Assembly: GCF_000685865.1 (NCBI RefSeq)
Contig: NZ_JMKS01000001.1
Coordinates: 62,001 to 126,000 of the forward strand
DNA length: 64,000 bases
Direction of reading: 5' to 3'
Source of the DNA: Exiguobacterium antarcticum DSM 14480
GTDB taxonomy: Bacteria; Bacillota; Bacilli; Exiguobacteriales; Exiguobacteriaceae
Positions 40,659 through 49,128 of the stretch are shown here, piece by piece (the stretch's first letter is position 1; every line of letters begins with the position of its first letter). A program made the translations under genes and the position numbers. The notes beneath the pieces were generated by a model. That model had not been told where the DNA came from, made no database searches, and saw only the letters and a program-made list of their open reading frames with translations.

Positions 40659-41654
40659 TCATAATGCCCCGATCTGTTTCGCTGTTTCTTCACTGCATAA
40701 AACGATCAACGTCGTATTCGGCGGAATCGGTTCATCAAGCCGGCGGTTCAAATCCAGCCGTTTGCCGTCCGATAAAATCGTCACCCCGTCTTCGAGCATC
40801 GCGTGGAACGCTTCCCGGAACGTCGCCCACTCCGGTTTTGCCGGAAGCGAAAACATGCCGTCCCCGTCTTTCGTCAACAGATTGGTCACGACCTTCGTCA
40901 CGCCGGGATGGTGGGCGGCGAGAATCGCCATCCGGGCAATCGTCTCGTCTCCGAGCAACACTTCATCGACCTTGACTTGTTCGAAACTGTCGAGGTGTTC
41001 TTCTAACATCATCTCAACGATCGTATAGATGTTCGGATTGGCGCGTTCGATACTCGCCGCGATCAATAAGGTCCGACCGTCGGCCAGTGCCGGCGGAATC
41101 GAATGATCGGCGAGGACGATCGCCCGGGTCGCCTTTTTGATGTTCGCCCGTTGCAGCGTCGATTCGAGTGCCGGATCGCCGCTGACATAATGGAACCGGG
41201 GGTGGCTGAACGGTTCACGTTCCAAGTCGTCGATCAAGATGACGTCCGTCGTCTCCAATAACTCATCGATGACGTGTTTCGAACGCCGGCTGTAGCCAAA
41301 CACTAACGTATGTCCCGTTTCTTTCACTTGCAATAACCCTCTTTCCTTTTGATTGCGGATCAATTGGACGCCGTCGACGAGCTTTGAAATCAAGCCGCCG
41401 ACAATCCCGATTCCGAAGATGAAGACAAAAATCGTCATGAAGCGACCAAAATCCGTATTCGGGAAAAAGTCCCCGTATCCGACCGTCACGACGGTCGTCA
41501 TCGTCCAGTAGACGGCCCGGAAGTATGTCCCGAACGTGTCCGGTTCTGCGAGATACATGATCAAGGCGACACCAAATACAAACACGAACGAGGCGTAGCC
41601 TAACGTCCGCATCCTCAAAAAGGACATGCGGCGTAAAAATCGTAACCAGACCAT
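40659..41654 (-). CDS. yugO: Potassium channel with RCK/TrkA-N domain
   Basis: Two membrane helices flank the selectivity filter TVGYGD (residues 57-62). The cytosolic RCK domain starts at HTLVFGYSRRSKHVIDELL, and a TrkA-C-like end carries LDEPIPPNTTLIVLCSE. Family members (Bacillus YugO) release potassium and take part in electrical signalling. AAAGGGTG lies about ten bases before the ATG. The length of 331 is normal. The symbol is by homology. Confidence 0.85.
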   Translation of the reverse strand: MVWLRFLRRMSFLRMRTLGYASFVFVFGVALIMYLAEPDTFGTYFRAVYWTMTTVVTVGYGDFFPNTDFGRFMTIFVFIFGIGIVGGLISKLVDGVQLIRNQKERGLLQVKETGHTLVFGYSRRSKHVIDELLETTDVILIDDLEREPFSHPRFHYVSGDPALESTLQRANIKKATRAIVLADHSIPPALADGRTLLIAASIERANPNIYTIVEMMLEEHLDSFEQVKVDEVLLGDETIARMAILAAHHPGVTKVVTNLLTKDGDGMFSLPAKPEWATFREAFHAMLEDGVTILSDGKRLDLNRRLDEPIPPNTTLIVLCSEETAKQIGAL

Positions 41655-41724
41655 AACTTTTTTTCACCCTTTCCGAACAACTTGTCCTTTCGTCCTGTCA
41701 ATAAGGGCGAAGGAGGTGATACAC

Positions 41725-41952
41725 ATGACACAAGCAGAAGAAATCAAGACCAGCTTAGTCGTCGTCTTCGAACGAAACGACAAGGTCACACCAAACGGGG
41801 ATGCCGTCATCGCCCGCCGTCGCTTCAATGGACTGCGCGCCGATCTGGATCCACAAGCTGTCGCTTCGATTGGTCAAGCGATCGGGAAACTGCTCGCTGG
41901 CGCATACACGCACACGGAGATCAGCCGTGACTTTGCCTTACTTAACGCCTAA
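41725..41952 (+). CDS. DUF1659 family small protein
   Basis: ATG at 41725 follows AAGGAGGTGATACAC, an almost ideal ribosome site. The 75 residues (LVVVFERNDKVTPNGDAVIA, then RRRFNGLRADLDPQAVASIG) match the DUF1659 layout: an LVLVFE strand, a shared R-x-F-x-x-(I/L) strand and an AIGKLL helix. Function is unknown. The partner DUF2922 gene follows after 28 bases. Confidence 0.75.
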   Translation: MTQAEEIKTSLVVVFERNDKVTPNGDAVIARRRFNGLRADLDPQAVASIGQAIGKLLAGAYTHTEISRDFALLNA

Positions 41953-41980
41953 CACACCCACTCACTAAAGGAGGAATTGG

Positions 41981-42187
41981 ATGGAACACACAATTGTTTT
42001 GACATTCGAGACGATGCTGAAAAAACCGTATCGTTTACGTCTCGCCGGTGCCAAACCGGAAACGTCGGTCGATGAGATCAAGGCGCTTGGTCAGCTGATG
42101 GTCGAGCATGATCCATTTCATAACGGGCTCGTCAAGTTGAGCCAAGCCGAGCTCCAAAACAGTTCGGAATCGGCGTACGTCATCTAA
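41981..42187 (+). CDS. DUF2922 family small protein
   Basis: ATG follows AAAGGAGGAATTGG. The 68 residues (IVLTFETMLKKPYRLRLAGA, then SVDEIKALGQLMVEHDPF) match DUF2922, which is nearly always encoded next to DUF1659. Both are strongly expressed by the look of their ribosome sites. No function is known. A hairpin terminator closes the pair. Confidence 0.75.
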   Translation: MEHTIVLTFETMLKKPYRLRLAGAKPETSVDEIKALGQLMVEHDPFHNGLVKLSQAELQNSSESAYVI

Positions 42188-42210
42188 TCAACGAAAAGTT
42201 CTACCGTCAT

Positions 42211-42242
42211 CATCACCCGTAGAGGTGATGGTGACTTTTTTT
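42211..42242 (+). terminator. Hairpin terminator
   Basis: GTCATCATCACC pairs with GGTGATGGTGAC, followed by nine T, after the DUF1659/DUF2922 pair. Confidence 0.85.
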
Positions 42243-42251
42243 TGGTATACT
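42243..42251 (+). promoter_or_regulatory. Extended -10 promoter
   Basis: TGGTATACT directly after the terminator T run, 35 bases upstream of the gene at 42286. Confidence 0.5.
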
Positions 42252-42285
42252 AGAATCATCAAACAGCTGGAAAGGAAGTCAATTT

Positions 42286-43185
42286 ATGGCCAAACGCCCT
42301 CTTACGCCCCGCGAATGTGAACTTGTCGTCAGCAGTCTCTACGTGATGGAGCTGATTCCGTTCGAAGGCATCATGGAACGACTCGAATCGATCACACTGC
42401 GCGACATCATCGGACCGGTCGCTTCCGGCGAGATGACCCGGGAACAAGCCGCCGACGCCCTCGATCAATACATCAAGGTGCGCCGGCGCCGCTTCCGCAA
42501 CGTCCCGCCGGAACACCTCTGGTCACTTGACGACCGGATGGAGCAGGAAGCGTTACGGATGATCCGGAAACGGGCTCCGTTGACGGCGGGTGAAAAACTT
42601 CAACCCAAAGCGATTCCCTTTGAAATGGGCGATACCGTCGAGATGACCGTGACCGAAGTCCAGGAACGAAACGGAAAGGTCAACGTCATCGGAAAAGTTG
42701 GTCAAGTGACGGCAAAGCTTCCGGTCGCCAATCGCCAAGCGGTCAAGAGCAGTAAAAAACTGTCGGCTTGGGTGACGGGAATCGAAAAGAAACCCGCCTT
42801 GATCCACTTGTCGACATCCGACTACGGTAAACATCAGCCGTCCGACGACGTAAAAGAAGCCTATGTCACGGCGGTCGCCGCACTACGGCACTATTTCGAG
42901 ACGAACACCCTTCCCTCGACGGAAGAAGTCGACCTCGCGAAATCGTTGTTCCAACGGATGATCCGTCGTGACCAAAACGATTGGTTCACGGTTTATGTCG
43001 CGATGGGGCGTCCTCAGCTCGATCATGTCCGGCGCTGGGTCAAAGTCATCCAGATGCTCGGCAAGTCTCTCCGCGGCGACGAAGAAGCGACACGTCTCTT
43101 GGCGTCACAAGAGGACCGGTTCTTTAAAGATGCGTTACTGCGTGCGTGCCGGGCGGCTGAAAACAACTTTTCTACACCTACGTAA
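42286..43185 (+). CDS. Unrecognised 299-aa protein with OB-like middle
   Basis: AAGGAAGTCAATTT precedes the ATG. The N-terminal helical part (PRECELVVSSLYVMELIPFE) is followed by a beta-rich block at residues about 120-180 (GDTVEMTVTEVQERNGKVNV, then IGKVGQVTAKLPVANRQAVK) that may be an OB/S1-like fold. The C-terminal third is helical. It is soluble. No family can be named with confidence. GC content is typical of the core region. Confidence 0.6.
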   Translation: MAKRPLTPRECELVVSSLYVMELIPFEGIMERLESITLRDIIGPVASGEMTREQAADALDQYIKVRRRRFRNVPPEHLWSLDDRMEQEALRMIRKRAPLTAGEKLQPKAIPFEMGDTVEMTVTEVQERNGKVNVIGKVGQVTAKLPVANRQAVKSSKKLSAWVTGIEKKPALIHLSTSDYGKHQPSDDVKEAYVTAVAALRHYFETNTLPSTEEVDLAKSLFQRMIRRDQNDWFTVYVAMGRPQLDHVRRWVKVIQMLGKSLRGDEEATRLLASQEDRFFKDALLRACRAAENNFSTPT

Positions 43186-43300
43186 GTCTTTCGACTAGGA
43201 AGAAGCATTTTCCTCGTTCGTTCGTAAAACATTTTGACCAACCGTCCCGTCCGTCTGTTTTTTCAAATAGACCGGGGCGTTTTTTTTGAGGAACAAAAAA

Positions 43301-43333
43301 AAGACCGACGGGGGTATGCCCCGTCGGTCCGAC
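43301..43333 (-). terminator. Hairpin terminator
   Basis: GACCGACGGGGC pairs with the complementary arm across GTAT; the minus strand then has TTTTTTTT, serving the gene at 43337. Confidence 0.8.
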
Positions 43334-43336
43334 GTG

Positions 43337-43759
43337 TTACGTGATATCAATCGTTGATTCCAGTGCCCGGCACGTCCGGCGAACAGTCGGAAGGAAATCC
43401 GTCCGTTTGGCGACGCCACCTTTAATCCGGAAATGTTGAATCCCTTTTGTACGCTGGATCGCGGTCAAGACCGTCACAAGTTCAATGAACCAGTTCGAGA
43501 TCAATTCGACGACCTGCTCGTCAAAAGCTGCTGCTCCATACACATCATATCCATTGTCGCAGAGATGGTTCGGGAAACGCTCCTTGAACCGAAAAATCAG
43601 TGTAGCCGTCGTCGGAATCGAAAAGTGATCGAAGATGATCCGTTGTTCGTGATCTGTTTCCTTCTCCGTCAGTCCATCCATCATCAACTTCGGTTGACTC
43701 CCAATATTTAGAGTCCAACTTGTTTTCTTTCGTTCGCCAGTGGAAGTGATCGTTCGCAT
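43337..43759 (-). CDS. Unrecognised 140-aa protein
   Basis: Two in-frame ATGs compete: 43771, which touches AAGGAG, and 43759, twelve bases after it; the second is preferred but not secure. The soluble protein (SWTLNIGSQPKLMMDGLTEK, then FSIPTTATLIFRFKERFPNH) has two cysteines and no signal. No family was recognised. A cre-like site lies upstream. Confidence 0.5.
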   Translation of the reverse strand: MRTITSTGERKKTSWTLNIGSQPKLMMDGLTEKETDHEQRIIFDHFSIPTTATLIFRFKERFPNHLCDNGYDVYGAAAFDEQVVELISNWFIELVTVLTAIQRTKGIQHFRIKGGVAKRTDFLPTVRRTCRALESTIDIT

Positions 43760-43782
43760 GGTTTCGTCCATCTCCTTTGATG

Positions 43783-43796
43783 TGTAAGCGTTTACC
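43783..43796 (-). promoter_or_regulatory. cre-like site
   Basis: TGTAAGCGTTTACC agrees with the CcpA consensus TGNAANCGNWNNCA at all but the last base and lies in the leader of the gene at 43337. If used, it would mean catabolite repression of that gene. Confidence 0.35.
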
Positions 43797-44113
43797 TCTT
43801 CATTTTACAAGCTCGTCAACAGTTCCTGCAACCGTCAATCTCTTAAAAATGAACGATGACTTCATCTGACGTATAGTCTATCAAATTTTCGCCGGCTTGA
43901 CGATGTCAGTAATTAACAACTTTTTTCCTAATGGAACACGTCTTAAGCCCTCCGCTCCGGATTTTTGTCGACTTTTTGACGACGACGTGAAAAAGTCGAT
44001 CCTGTATGTGAACGCTCTCACTGTTGCCCGAGAACAGACTTCACAAAAATACTATTAGCCACTAGCGAAATATGATACCATTCAGTGGAATCACAGAAAG
44101 AGGAGAGAACAAT
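43797..44113. other. Intergenic stretch without a supported gene
   Basis: About 317 bases between divergent genes. It holds the leader of the transglycosylase gene, including TATGAT near 44068, and nothing else that can be supported. Confidence 0.4.
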
Positions 44114-44797
44114 ATGCGAAAAGTTTTTCGATTGAGCATCTTGTTCGTACTGATCGTCCTCATCGGTAGTAGCATCATCTACTGGCAAAACCGGGAACGT
44201 GTCCAAAATGAACTGTACCGCACCTATTATGGACAATACGGTGTCCCAGCCGAGAACATCGACATCTACGAACAAGCCGGTGACCGGTACGAGGTCGATT
44301 GGAAGTTACTTGCCGCGATTCATCGCGTCGAGACGATCTTCTCGAAATCGTCCGCCATGCAGTCTTCTGTCGGCGCCATCGGTCCCTTCCAGTTCATGCC
44401 CAAAACGTGGGTCGGATGGGGCTATGAAGGTGGGACGTCACTCGGCGACATCGAGCACGACGGGATTGACTTGACCGACCCGGACGCCATCAAACAATAT
44501 GGTGGTCTTGGTGTTGACGCGAGCGGAGACGGTAAAGCCGATCCGACTGATTTGACGGACAGCGCTCACACGGCAGCGAAGTACCTCAATCAGCATGCCG
44601 TCACGACACGCTCTGACCGAGGGACGCTTGAATCTGCCCTGTTTGAATACAATCGCAGTGAACAGTATGTCAGCGACGTCCTCAGCCAATACGATGCGTA
44701 CCAGCAGCAAATCGAGCCGATCGATGCGAACGACCTCGATTTCAAGAAAGAGACACTCGCGCTACTCCTTCGCATCAGCTTACGGTTGACCAATTAA
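44114..44797 (+). CDS. Lytic murein transglycosylase, membrane-anchored
   Basis: ATG at 44114 is eight bases after GAGGAG. Residues 5-22 form a membrane anchor (FRLSILFVLIVLIGSSII). The outside domain has a lysozyme-like fold: the likely catalytic Glu is in LAAIHRVETIFSKS, followed by VGAIGPFQFMPKTWVGW and an SAHTAAKYLNQH helix. Such enzymes cleave the glycan strand of peptidoglycan. The DUF1643-like gene follows after 14 bases. Confidence 0.82.
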   Translation: MRKVFRLSILFVLIVLIGSSIIYWQNRERVQNELYRTYYGQYGVPAENIDIYEQAGDRYEVDWKLLAAIHRVETIFSKSSAMQSSVGAIGPFQFMPKTWVGWGYEGGTSLGDIEHDGIDLTDPDAIKQYGGLGVDASGDGKADPTDLTDSAHTAAKYLNQHAVTTRSDRGTLESALFEYNRSEQYVSDVLSQYDAYQQQIEPIDANDLDFKKETLALLLRISLRLTN

Positions 44798-44811
44798 AAG
44801 GAGGCACCACC

Positions 44812-45393
44812 ATGACACAACCCGATCGTTCGACATTGACGATTGAGGAATCGTCGATCCGCGTCCAGACGACGTTTGACGAAGCTAAAACGAAACGGTA
44901 TTTACGCAGCTACATCTTTGACGACATCGCGGACGGCACGCACGTCGCCGCCTTGATCTATACGCCGCGGACGACGGACGCCTTTTTATCCGGAACGACG
45001 ACGCAACGCGCCTATAACTTGATGAAGAAATACGTCGAAGGTCCGGTCCAGCAGTATGACATCATCAGTCTGATACCGGACCTGCTCGCCAGCGAGGATT
45101 TACCCTTTGCCCAGGCGAGTTTCGATGAAGTCAACTATGAGTTCGTCGAACAGACGTTACGGCAGGTCAAGGAAAAGAACGGGGTCGTCTTATGCGGCTG
45201 GGGATCGCCCGGCCGCCTGATGCACCACCTCCCCGCCTACGAAAATCTGTTCGATCAATATGCCGACATCCTGTATTGTTCCGGGATCACCTCTAAAGGT
45301 GAACCGAATCACCTTCGTTTGACTGTCGACGACAGTCCGATGATCACGTATCAGGATATGAAGTTAAAAGCGAAGAAGTTAAAGCGTAAGTAA
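44812..45393 (+). CDS. DUF1643-like protein
   Basis: ATG follows AAAAGGAGGCACCACC. The 193 residues contain SGTTTQRAYNLMKKYVEGPV, an IISLIP strand and VVLCGWGSPG, the pattern recalled for DUF1643 (S-T-x-x-R, LIP and a WG motif). Function is unknown and it is soluble. Short spacing puts it in an operon with the transglycosylase. A strong terminator follows. Confidence 0.65.
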   Translation: MTQPDRSTLTIEESSIRVQTTFDEAKTKRYLRSYIFDDIADGTHVAALIYTPRTTDAFLSGTTTQRAYNLMKKYVEGPVQQYDIISLIPDLLASEDLPFAQASFDEVNYEFVEQTLRQVKEKNGVVLCGWGSPGRLMHHLPAYENLFDQYADILYCSGITSKGEPNHLRLTVDDSPMITYQDMKLKAKKLKRK

Positions 45394-45404
45394 TTCTGCT
45401 CGTC

Positions 45405-45449
45405 AGGTGTTCTTCCCGTATGATTGTTGCGGAAGAACACCTTTTTTGC
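45405..45449 (+). terminator. Strong hairpin terminator
   Basis: AGGTGTTCTTCC pairs perfectly with GGAAGAACACCT across 14 bases, followed by TTTTTT. Confidence 0.88.
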
Positions 45450-45519
45450 AGACTGCCTTTTTCTCATATCTTGCAAACACGCCATCAATTAAATACGACT
45501 CGAAAGAAGGTTAGATACT

Positions 45520-46317
45520 TTGACATTTTGGGATGAAGAAGAAAAGTTGACAGCCCCTGCTTTACTTCAAGCGGACATTCATAGGATTCAAACAGAACTT
45601 ACTGGTCGTTTTCCTGAAAGCTACCTAGAGAAATTATCAGAACAAAACGGAGGATCTGTCGTTTTTAATGCTGTATCAGTGGATTTTGAAAACACTTGGT
45701 CAGAATCGGGCGCTCAACCGTTTTTGCCATTCTCCTTCATCCAACCGTTATCTTACGATGTTTACCAATCAAACGTTGGTACTTTACCGGAATGGGATGT
45801 AACCGGAAAAAAGATGATCTTTGCCCATGGTGGTGGCAGTTACTTCTACTATTTCAATTTTGAAGACAATGCGCACCAACCGTCCGTCTGGTGTCTGGAT
45901 CTCTCAGTTATTTCTAATCATTTGGTGGCAAGCTCCTTTGACGAACTACTGACGCAGTTGTCTGTTCAGGAGAGTGAGCCACTTGATGCAGATGACGCTT
46001 CTATGAGTTTTTTGACGATGGCAGAAACTCTCGAATTAATTGATCACGGCGATGAGGATGACACTTTACTTGCATACTCCCATTGGATGGTGATTGGTCA
46101 AGAACTGGAACGATTGGTACGTGAATTGATGCAACGGATTGAACAGAGTAATAATGAAGATCAGATTGACAGTTATGCGGGATACCTAGCCGAGACAATG
46201 AGCAATCATTCAGAAAAACTGCAGAATTCTCTTGAAGACGTCATCGACTTATTGAAGAGCAAACATCTAATTACAGATTTGAGTGATCTTATCGAATGGT
46301 TGGATGAAGAAATGTAA
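45520..46317 (+). CDS. SMI1/KNR4-like protein with helical tail
   Basis: The start is TTG at 45520, nine bases after AGAAGG. Residues about 15-150 resemble SMI1/KNR4 (IQTELTGRFPESYLEKLSEQ and NGG, then FAHGGGSYFYYFNF). Residues 160-265 are helical (LERLVRELMQRIEQSNNEDQ). It is soluble. It is an isolated immunity-type gene inside an otherwise core region, with lower GC than its neighbours, suggesting separate acquisition. Confidence 0.6.
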   Translation: MTFWDEEEKLTAPALLQADIHRIQTELTGRFPESYLEKLSEQNGGSVVFNAVSVDFENTWSESGAQPFLPFSFIQPLSYDVYQSNVGTLPEWDVTGKKMIFAHGGGSYFYYFNFEDNAHQPSVWCLDLSVISNHLVASSFDELLTQLSVQESEPLDADDASMSFLTMAETLELIDHGDEDDTLLAYSHWMVIGQELERLVRELMQRIEQSNNEDQIDSYAGYLAETMSNHSEKLQNSLEDVIDLLKSKHLITDLSDLIEWLDEEM

Positions 46318-46372
46318 TGAAAAACGGGTCATGCAGTTTGGTTTTATGCTAATTGACCAATTGATGTTTGCA

Positions 46373-46412
46373 TCAAAAAGAAGCGATGGACGTGTCCACC
46401 GCTTCTTTTTGA
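46373..46412 (+). terminator. Hairpin terminator
   Basis: AAAAAGAAGCG pairs with CGCTTCTTTTT around an inner TGGAC/GTCCA stem, after the SMI1-like gene. Confidence 0.75.
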
Positions 46413-46422
46413 TTTTTCGTAA

Positions 46423-46572
46423 ATCTCACCGTCTTCATCCGACTCCTACAGGGAAAAGCGCAGCGAAGCCTGCGCTGTCAGAGACAAACAAGACCCGGAT
46501 TCGCGGTTTGGAAAACCCGCGAATCCGGGCTTGTGTCTCGCCTGAGGAAAGCGGATGAAAAGACAGTGAGAT
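46423..46572. repeat. 150-bp interrupted palindrome, candidate REP/MITE-like element
   Basis: Outer arms ATCTCACCGTCTT and AAGACAGTGAGAT (near-perfect) enclose a second long hairpin. There GAGAC, CAAG and CCCGGATTCGCGG pair with CCGCGAATCCGGG, CTTG and GTCTC. A separate small stem AGCGCAG/CTGCGCT lies between them. No gene and no T run at the end, so it is not a simple terminator. Confidence 0.6.
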
Positions 46573-46593
46573 GTTGCACTACCTTGCTTTTTT

Positions 46594-48969
46594 TCAGAAC
46601 AGCATGATTTCAAGCAGGCAGTCGACGAGATCTTTCTCCAGATCCAGCGCCTGCAGCTGGTGCATCAAGTTGACCGGCTCCAGACGTTGCGACAATAACC
46701 GATACAAGCGGTCCTTCAGATCATAGCCGATCTCCGCCTGATCGAGGAACGTATACAACCGCTCCATCCGGTTATCGTTCGTCGACATGTCGACTTGGAG
46801 CGACAAGACTTGTGTCTCACTGACCTGTCCGAGCTCAACCGACAATGATTGGGTCTTGTGATCATACTGACTCGGCAAGACATTCCCGTCACGCGAGACA
46901 TGTCCTTCGTTGACACCACGCAGGATCAACGTGATGTTGCGTTGACTTGGCAACAACTCCCGTTTGCCGAACGGCGTCGCGATCGTCAATGTCCGCGCTG
47001 CCCAGTCGAGTTCGAAGGCCGTCTCGACATTTTCCCCGTCGCGGTGGGCAACACCGACGTTATCATCTTCAAATAACGTGAACTGGTTCGACGCTCCCGG
47101 AAAGACGAGCAACTCGAGATGTTCCGGATTATGAAGCGCGTTCGAATGTTCGAGGTGTTGACCAAGCGGGACGATCGCCCCAGCCTTCGCAAGAACTCCT
47201 TGATCCTCGAGCTTGCGGAACAGACGCATCTGTTTGCCACCCGTATACCGGTGACCGGTGAAGAAATCAAACCATTCGCCGTCCGGTAACCAGGCCGTCG
47301 TCGCCGCGACATGCAAGTTCGGATTCATCGGTTCGACGATCGGTGTGACCATCAATTCCGTCCCGAAATAATATTGGTTCGGAACCGCATAGGCCAGTTC
47401 GTCTTCCGGATGTTCGTAATACATCGGGGAGACGAGCGGAAGACCGTCAAAGTGGTTGCGGGCGTTCATCGTATAGATGTACGGGACAAGTTGATGACGG
47501 AGACGTAAATACTTCTTCATCACCTGTTCCGATTCGACCGAATACCGCCACGGTTCTTTCCCGTTAAAGATACTCATCGTACTGTGCAGACGCATGATCG
47601 GGCTGAAGACACCGTACTGTAACCACCGGGTCGACAGTTCATCGTCTTTTTCCCCACGCTGGTGTCCCCCGATATCATGACTCCACCAGCCGTAGCCGAT
47701 GTTCGAGGCCGTCGCCGTGAAATACGGTTGGAATTTCAGTGATGCCCACGAAATCAACGTGTCTCCCGAGAAACCGACCGGATAACGGTGACTGCCGGGT
47801 CCGGCATACCGTGAGAAGATCAACGGGCGGTTACCGTCACGGGCGATGTCGAGAGCATGGTAATGGTTGAGCATCCAGAGTGGATCAAGGCCCTTCATCT
47901 TCGAGTTTGCGCCCTGTTGCCAGTCGATCCACCAGAAATCAACGCCGTCCGCTTCATGCGGGTGATGCAGTTTCGTGAAGTAATGTTCGATAAAATCACG
48001 GTCCGAGAAGTCGAACGGAATCCGGTCTTCCGTATCCGGGTCGACGCCCAACGCAACGGCCATCGCTTCATAGGACTCTTCAAAACCACGGACCCCGTCC
48101 GCCGGGTGCAGGTTGAGCGTCACCATCCGGTCGTCTGCTTTCAGCCATTGCAAAAATCCTTTTGGGTCCGGGAACAGATCACGGTTCCACGTATACCCGG
48201 TCCAGCCACTGCCGTATTTCTCCGGAATGTCCGTCACGTGCCAGTCCATGTCGATGACACTGACCGAAAACGGGACGTCTTCCGCCTTGAAGCGGGTCAT
48301 CAAATCTTTGTATTCCTTTTCATTGTACCGCCAGTACCGGCTCCACCAGTTCCCGAGCACTTGGCGCGGCAACATCGGGGTCGGACCCGTCAGACGATAA
48401 AAATCTTTTAAGGCTTGCTTATAGTCATGGCCATATCCAAAGTAGTAGATGTCTTGCGCGCCTTCTTGACGCGGTTCGACGAAATGATCTTCCGTCAGGA
48501 CGAAAGAAGCGGAGTCATCAATCGCCGCATAACCTTGTCTAGAGATGATTCCTTCTTCGAGCGGAATCTCCCCGTCGGCATGATCAAGCGTCCGTGCCGT
48601 TCCTTTTAAGGTCCGGAGCGGTCCGCCATAGGTGTAGCGGCTGTAATAGGTGCTGAAGTTACCGAGAACATCGATATACAAGGTGTTCGAAGCGAATGGT
48701 CCTTTCGTATAATGCAAATGGACGTGTTCCGTGATGATTTGCAGCTCGGTTTCGTCTTCGACGATCCGGAATGAGGGAACCGGAAAATCACGATTCCAGA
48801 CCGTTTGGGTCGGACGGTCTTCAAACCGTCCATCTGCTGCGTACTCGAGTCGAATCAGACGACTGGTGAGGACGGTGAAGCGGTACGTGTCGCCTTGGAC
48901 AATCGCTTCCGGTCGTGCCAATGGTTTCATGTCTCGGGTATAGAAATGGGATTCGTCAATTGTGCGCAT
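46594..48969 (-). CDS. Glycoside hydrolase family 31 enzyme (alpha-glucosidase type)
   Basis: The 791-residue cytosolic enzyme has no signal peptide. An N-terminal beta-sandwich leads to the barrel with the likely nucleophile Asp349 in VDFWWIDWQQG and acid/base Asp403 in GFSGDTLISW; SVSVIDMDWHV and GWWSHDIGGHQRGE are further GH31 blocks. A C-terminal beta domain and a 60-residue helical tail follow. It hydrolyses alpha-glucosides or related sugars, with exact specificity unknown. The ATG lacks a close ribosome site, so expression may be low or regulated. The promoter carries an operator and a cre site. Confidence 0.9.
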   Translation of the reverse strand: MRTIDESHFYTRDMKPLARPEAIVQGDTYRFTVLTSRLIRLEYAADGRFEDRPTQTVWNRDFPVPSFRIVEDETELQIITEHVHLHYTKGPFASNTLYIDVLGNFSTYYSRYTYGGPLRTLKGTARTLDHADGEIPLEEGIISRQGYAAIDDSASFVLTEDHFVEPRQEGAQDIYYFGYGHDYKQALKDFYRLTGPTPMLPRQVLGNWWSRYWRYNEKEYKDLMTRFKAEDVPFSVSVIDMDWHVTDIPEKYGSGWTGYTWNRDLFPDPKGFLQWLKADDRMVTLNLHPADGVRGFEESYEAMAVALGVDPDTEDRIPFDFSDRDFIEHYFTKLHHPHEADGVDFWWIDWQQGANSKMKGLDPLWMLNHYHALDIARDGNRPLIFSRYAGPGSHRYPVGFSGDTLISWASLKFQPYFTATASNIGYGWWSHDIGGHQRGEKDDELSTRWLQYGVFSPIMRLHSTMSIFNGKEPWRYSVESEQVMKKYLRLRHQLVPYIYTMNARNHFDGLPLVSPMYYEHPEDELAYAVPNQYYFGTELMVTPIVEPMNPNLHVAATTAWLPDGEWFDFFTGHRYTGGKQMRLFRKLEDQGVLAKAGAIVPLGQHLEHSNALHNPEHLELLVFPGASNQFTLFEDDNVGVAHRDGENVETAFELDWAARTLTIATPFGKRELLPSQRNITLILRGVNEGHVSRDGNVLPSQYDHKTQSLSVELGQVSETQVLSLQVDMSTNDNRMERLYTFLDQAEIGYDLKDRLYRLLSQRLEPVNLMHQLQALDLEKDLVDCLLEIMLF

Positions 48970-49019
48970 ACGGGATCAGGACGCGAACGCCCTTGTCACT
49001 TCCTTCCAATAGATAAGTG

Positions 49020-49068
49020 TGCAACCGATTACACTATTAGTGTATAGGACTTGTTGTTCCCGTTTCAA
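49020..49068 (-). promoter_or_regulatory. GH31 promoter with operator and cre site
   Basis: On the minus strand, TTGAAA (49063-49068), 16 bases, TATACA (49041-49046). The perfect inverted repeat ACACTA-A-TAGTGT (49031-49043) overlaps the -10 end. TGTAATCGGTTGCA (49020-49033) follows and fits the CcpA cre consensus at every defined position. This predicts a local repressor plus glucose repression. Confidence 0.65.
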
Positions 49069-49088
49069 GTGACAGTTAATCAAAAAAA

Positions 49089-49120
49089 CGCACCATCCTT
49101 TGAAATCAAGGACGATCCGC
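49089..49120 (-). terminator. Weak hairpin after cardiolipin synthase
   Basis: TCCTT pairs with AAGGA within a longer imperfect stem; the minus strand continues with TTTTTTT at 49082-49088. Confidence 0.45.
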
Positions 49121-49128
49121 TTCATTTT

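Noticed and set aside
43195-43419. Short minus-strand ORF after the 299-aa gene
   Set aside because: It overlaps a terminator hairpin, has no ribosome site and a composition unlike real genes.
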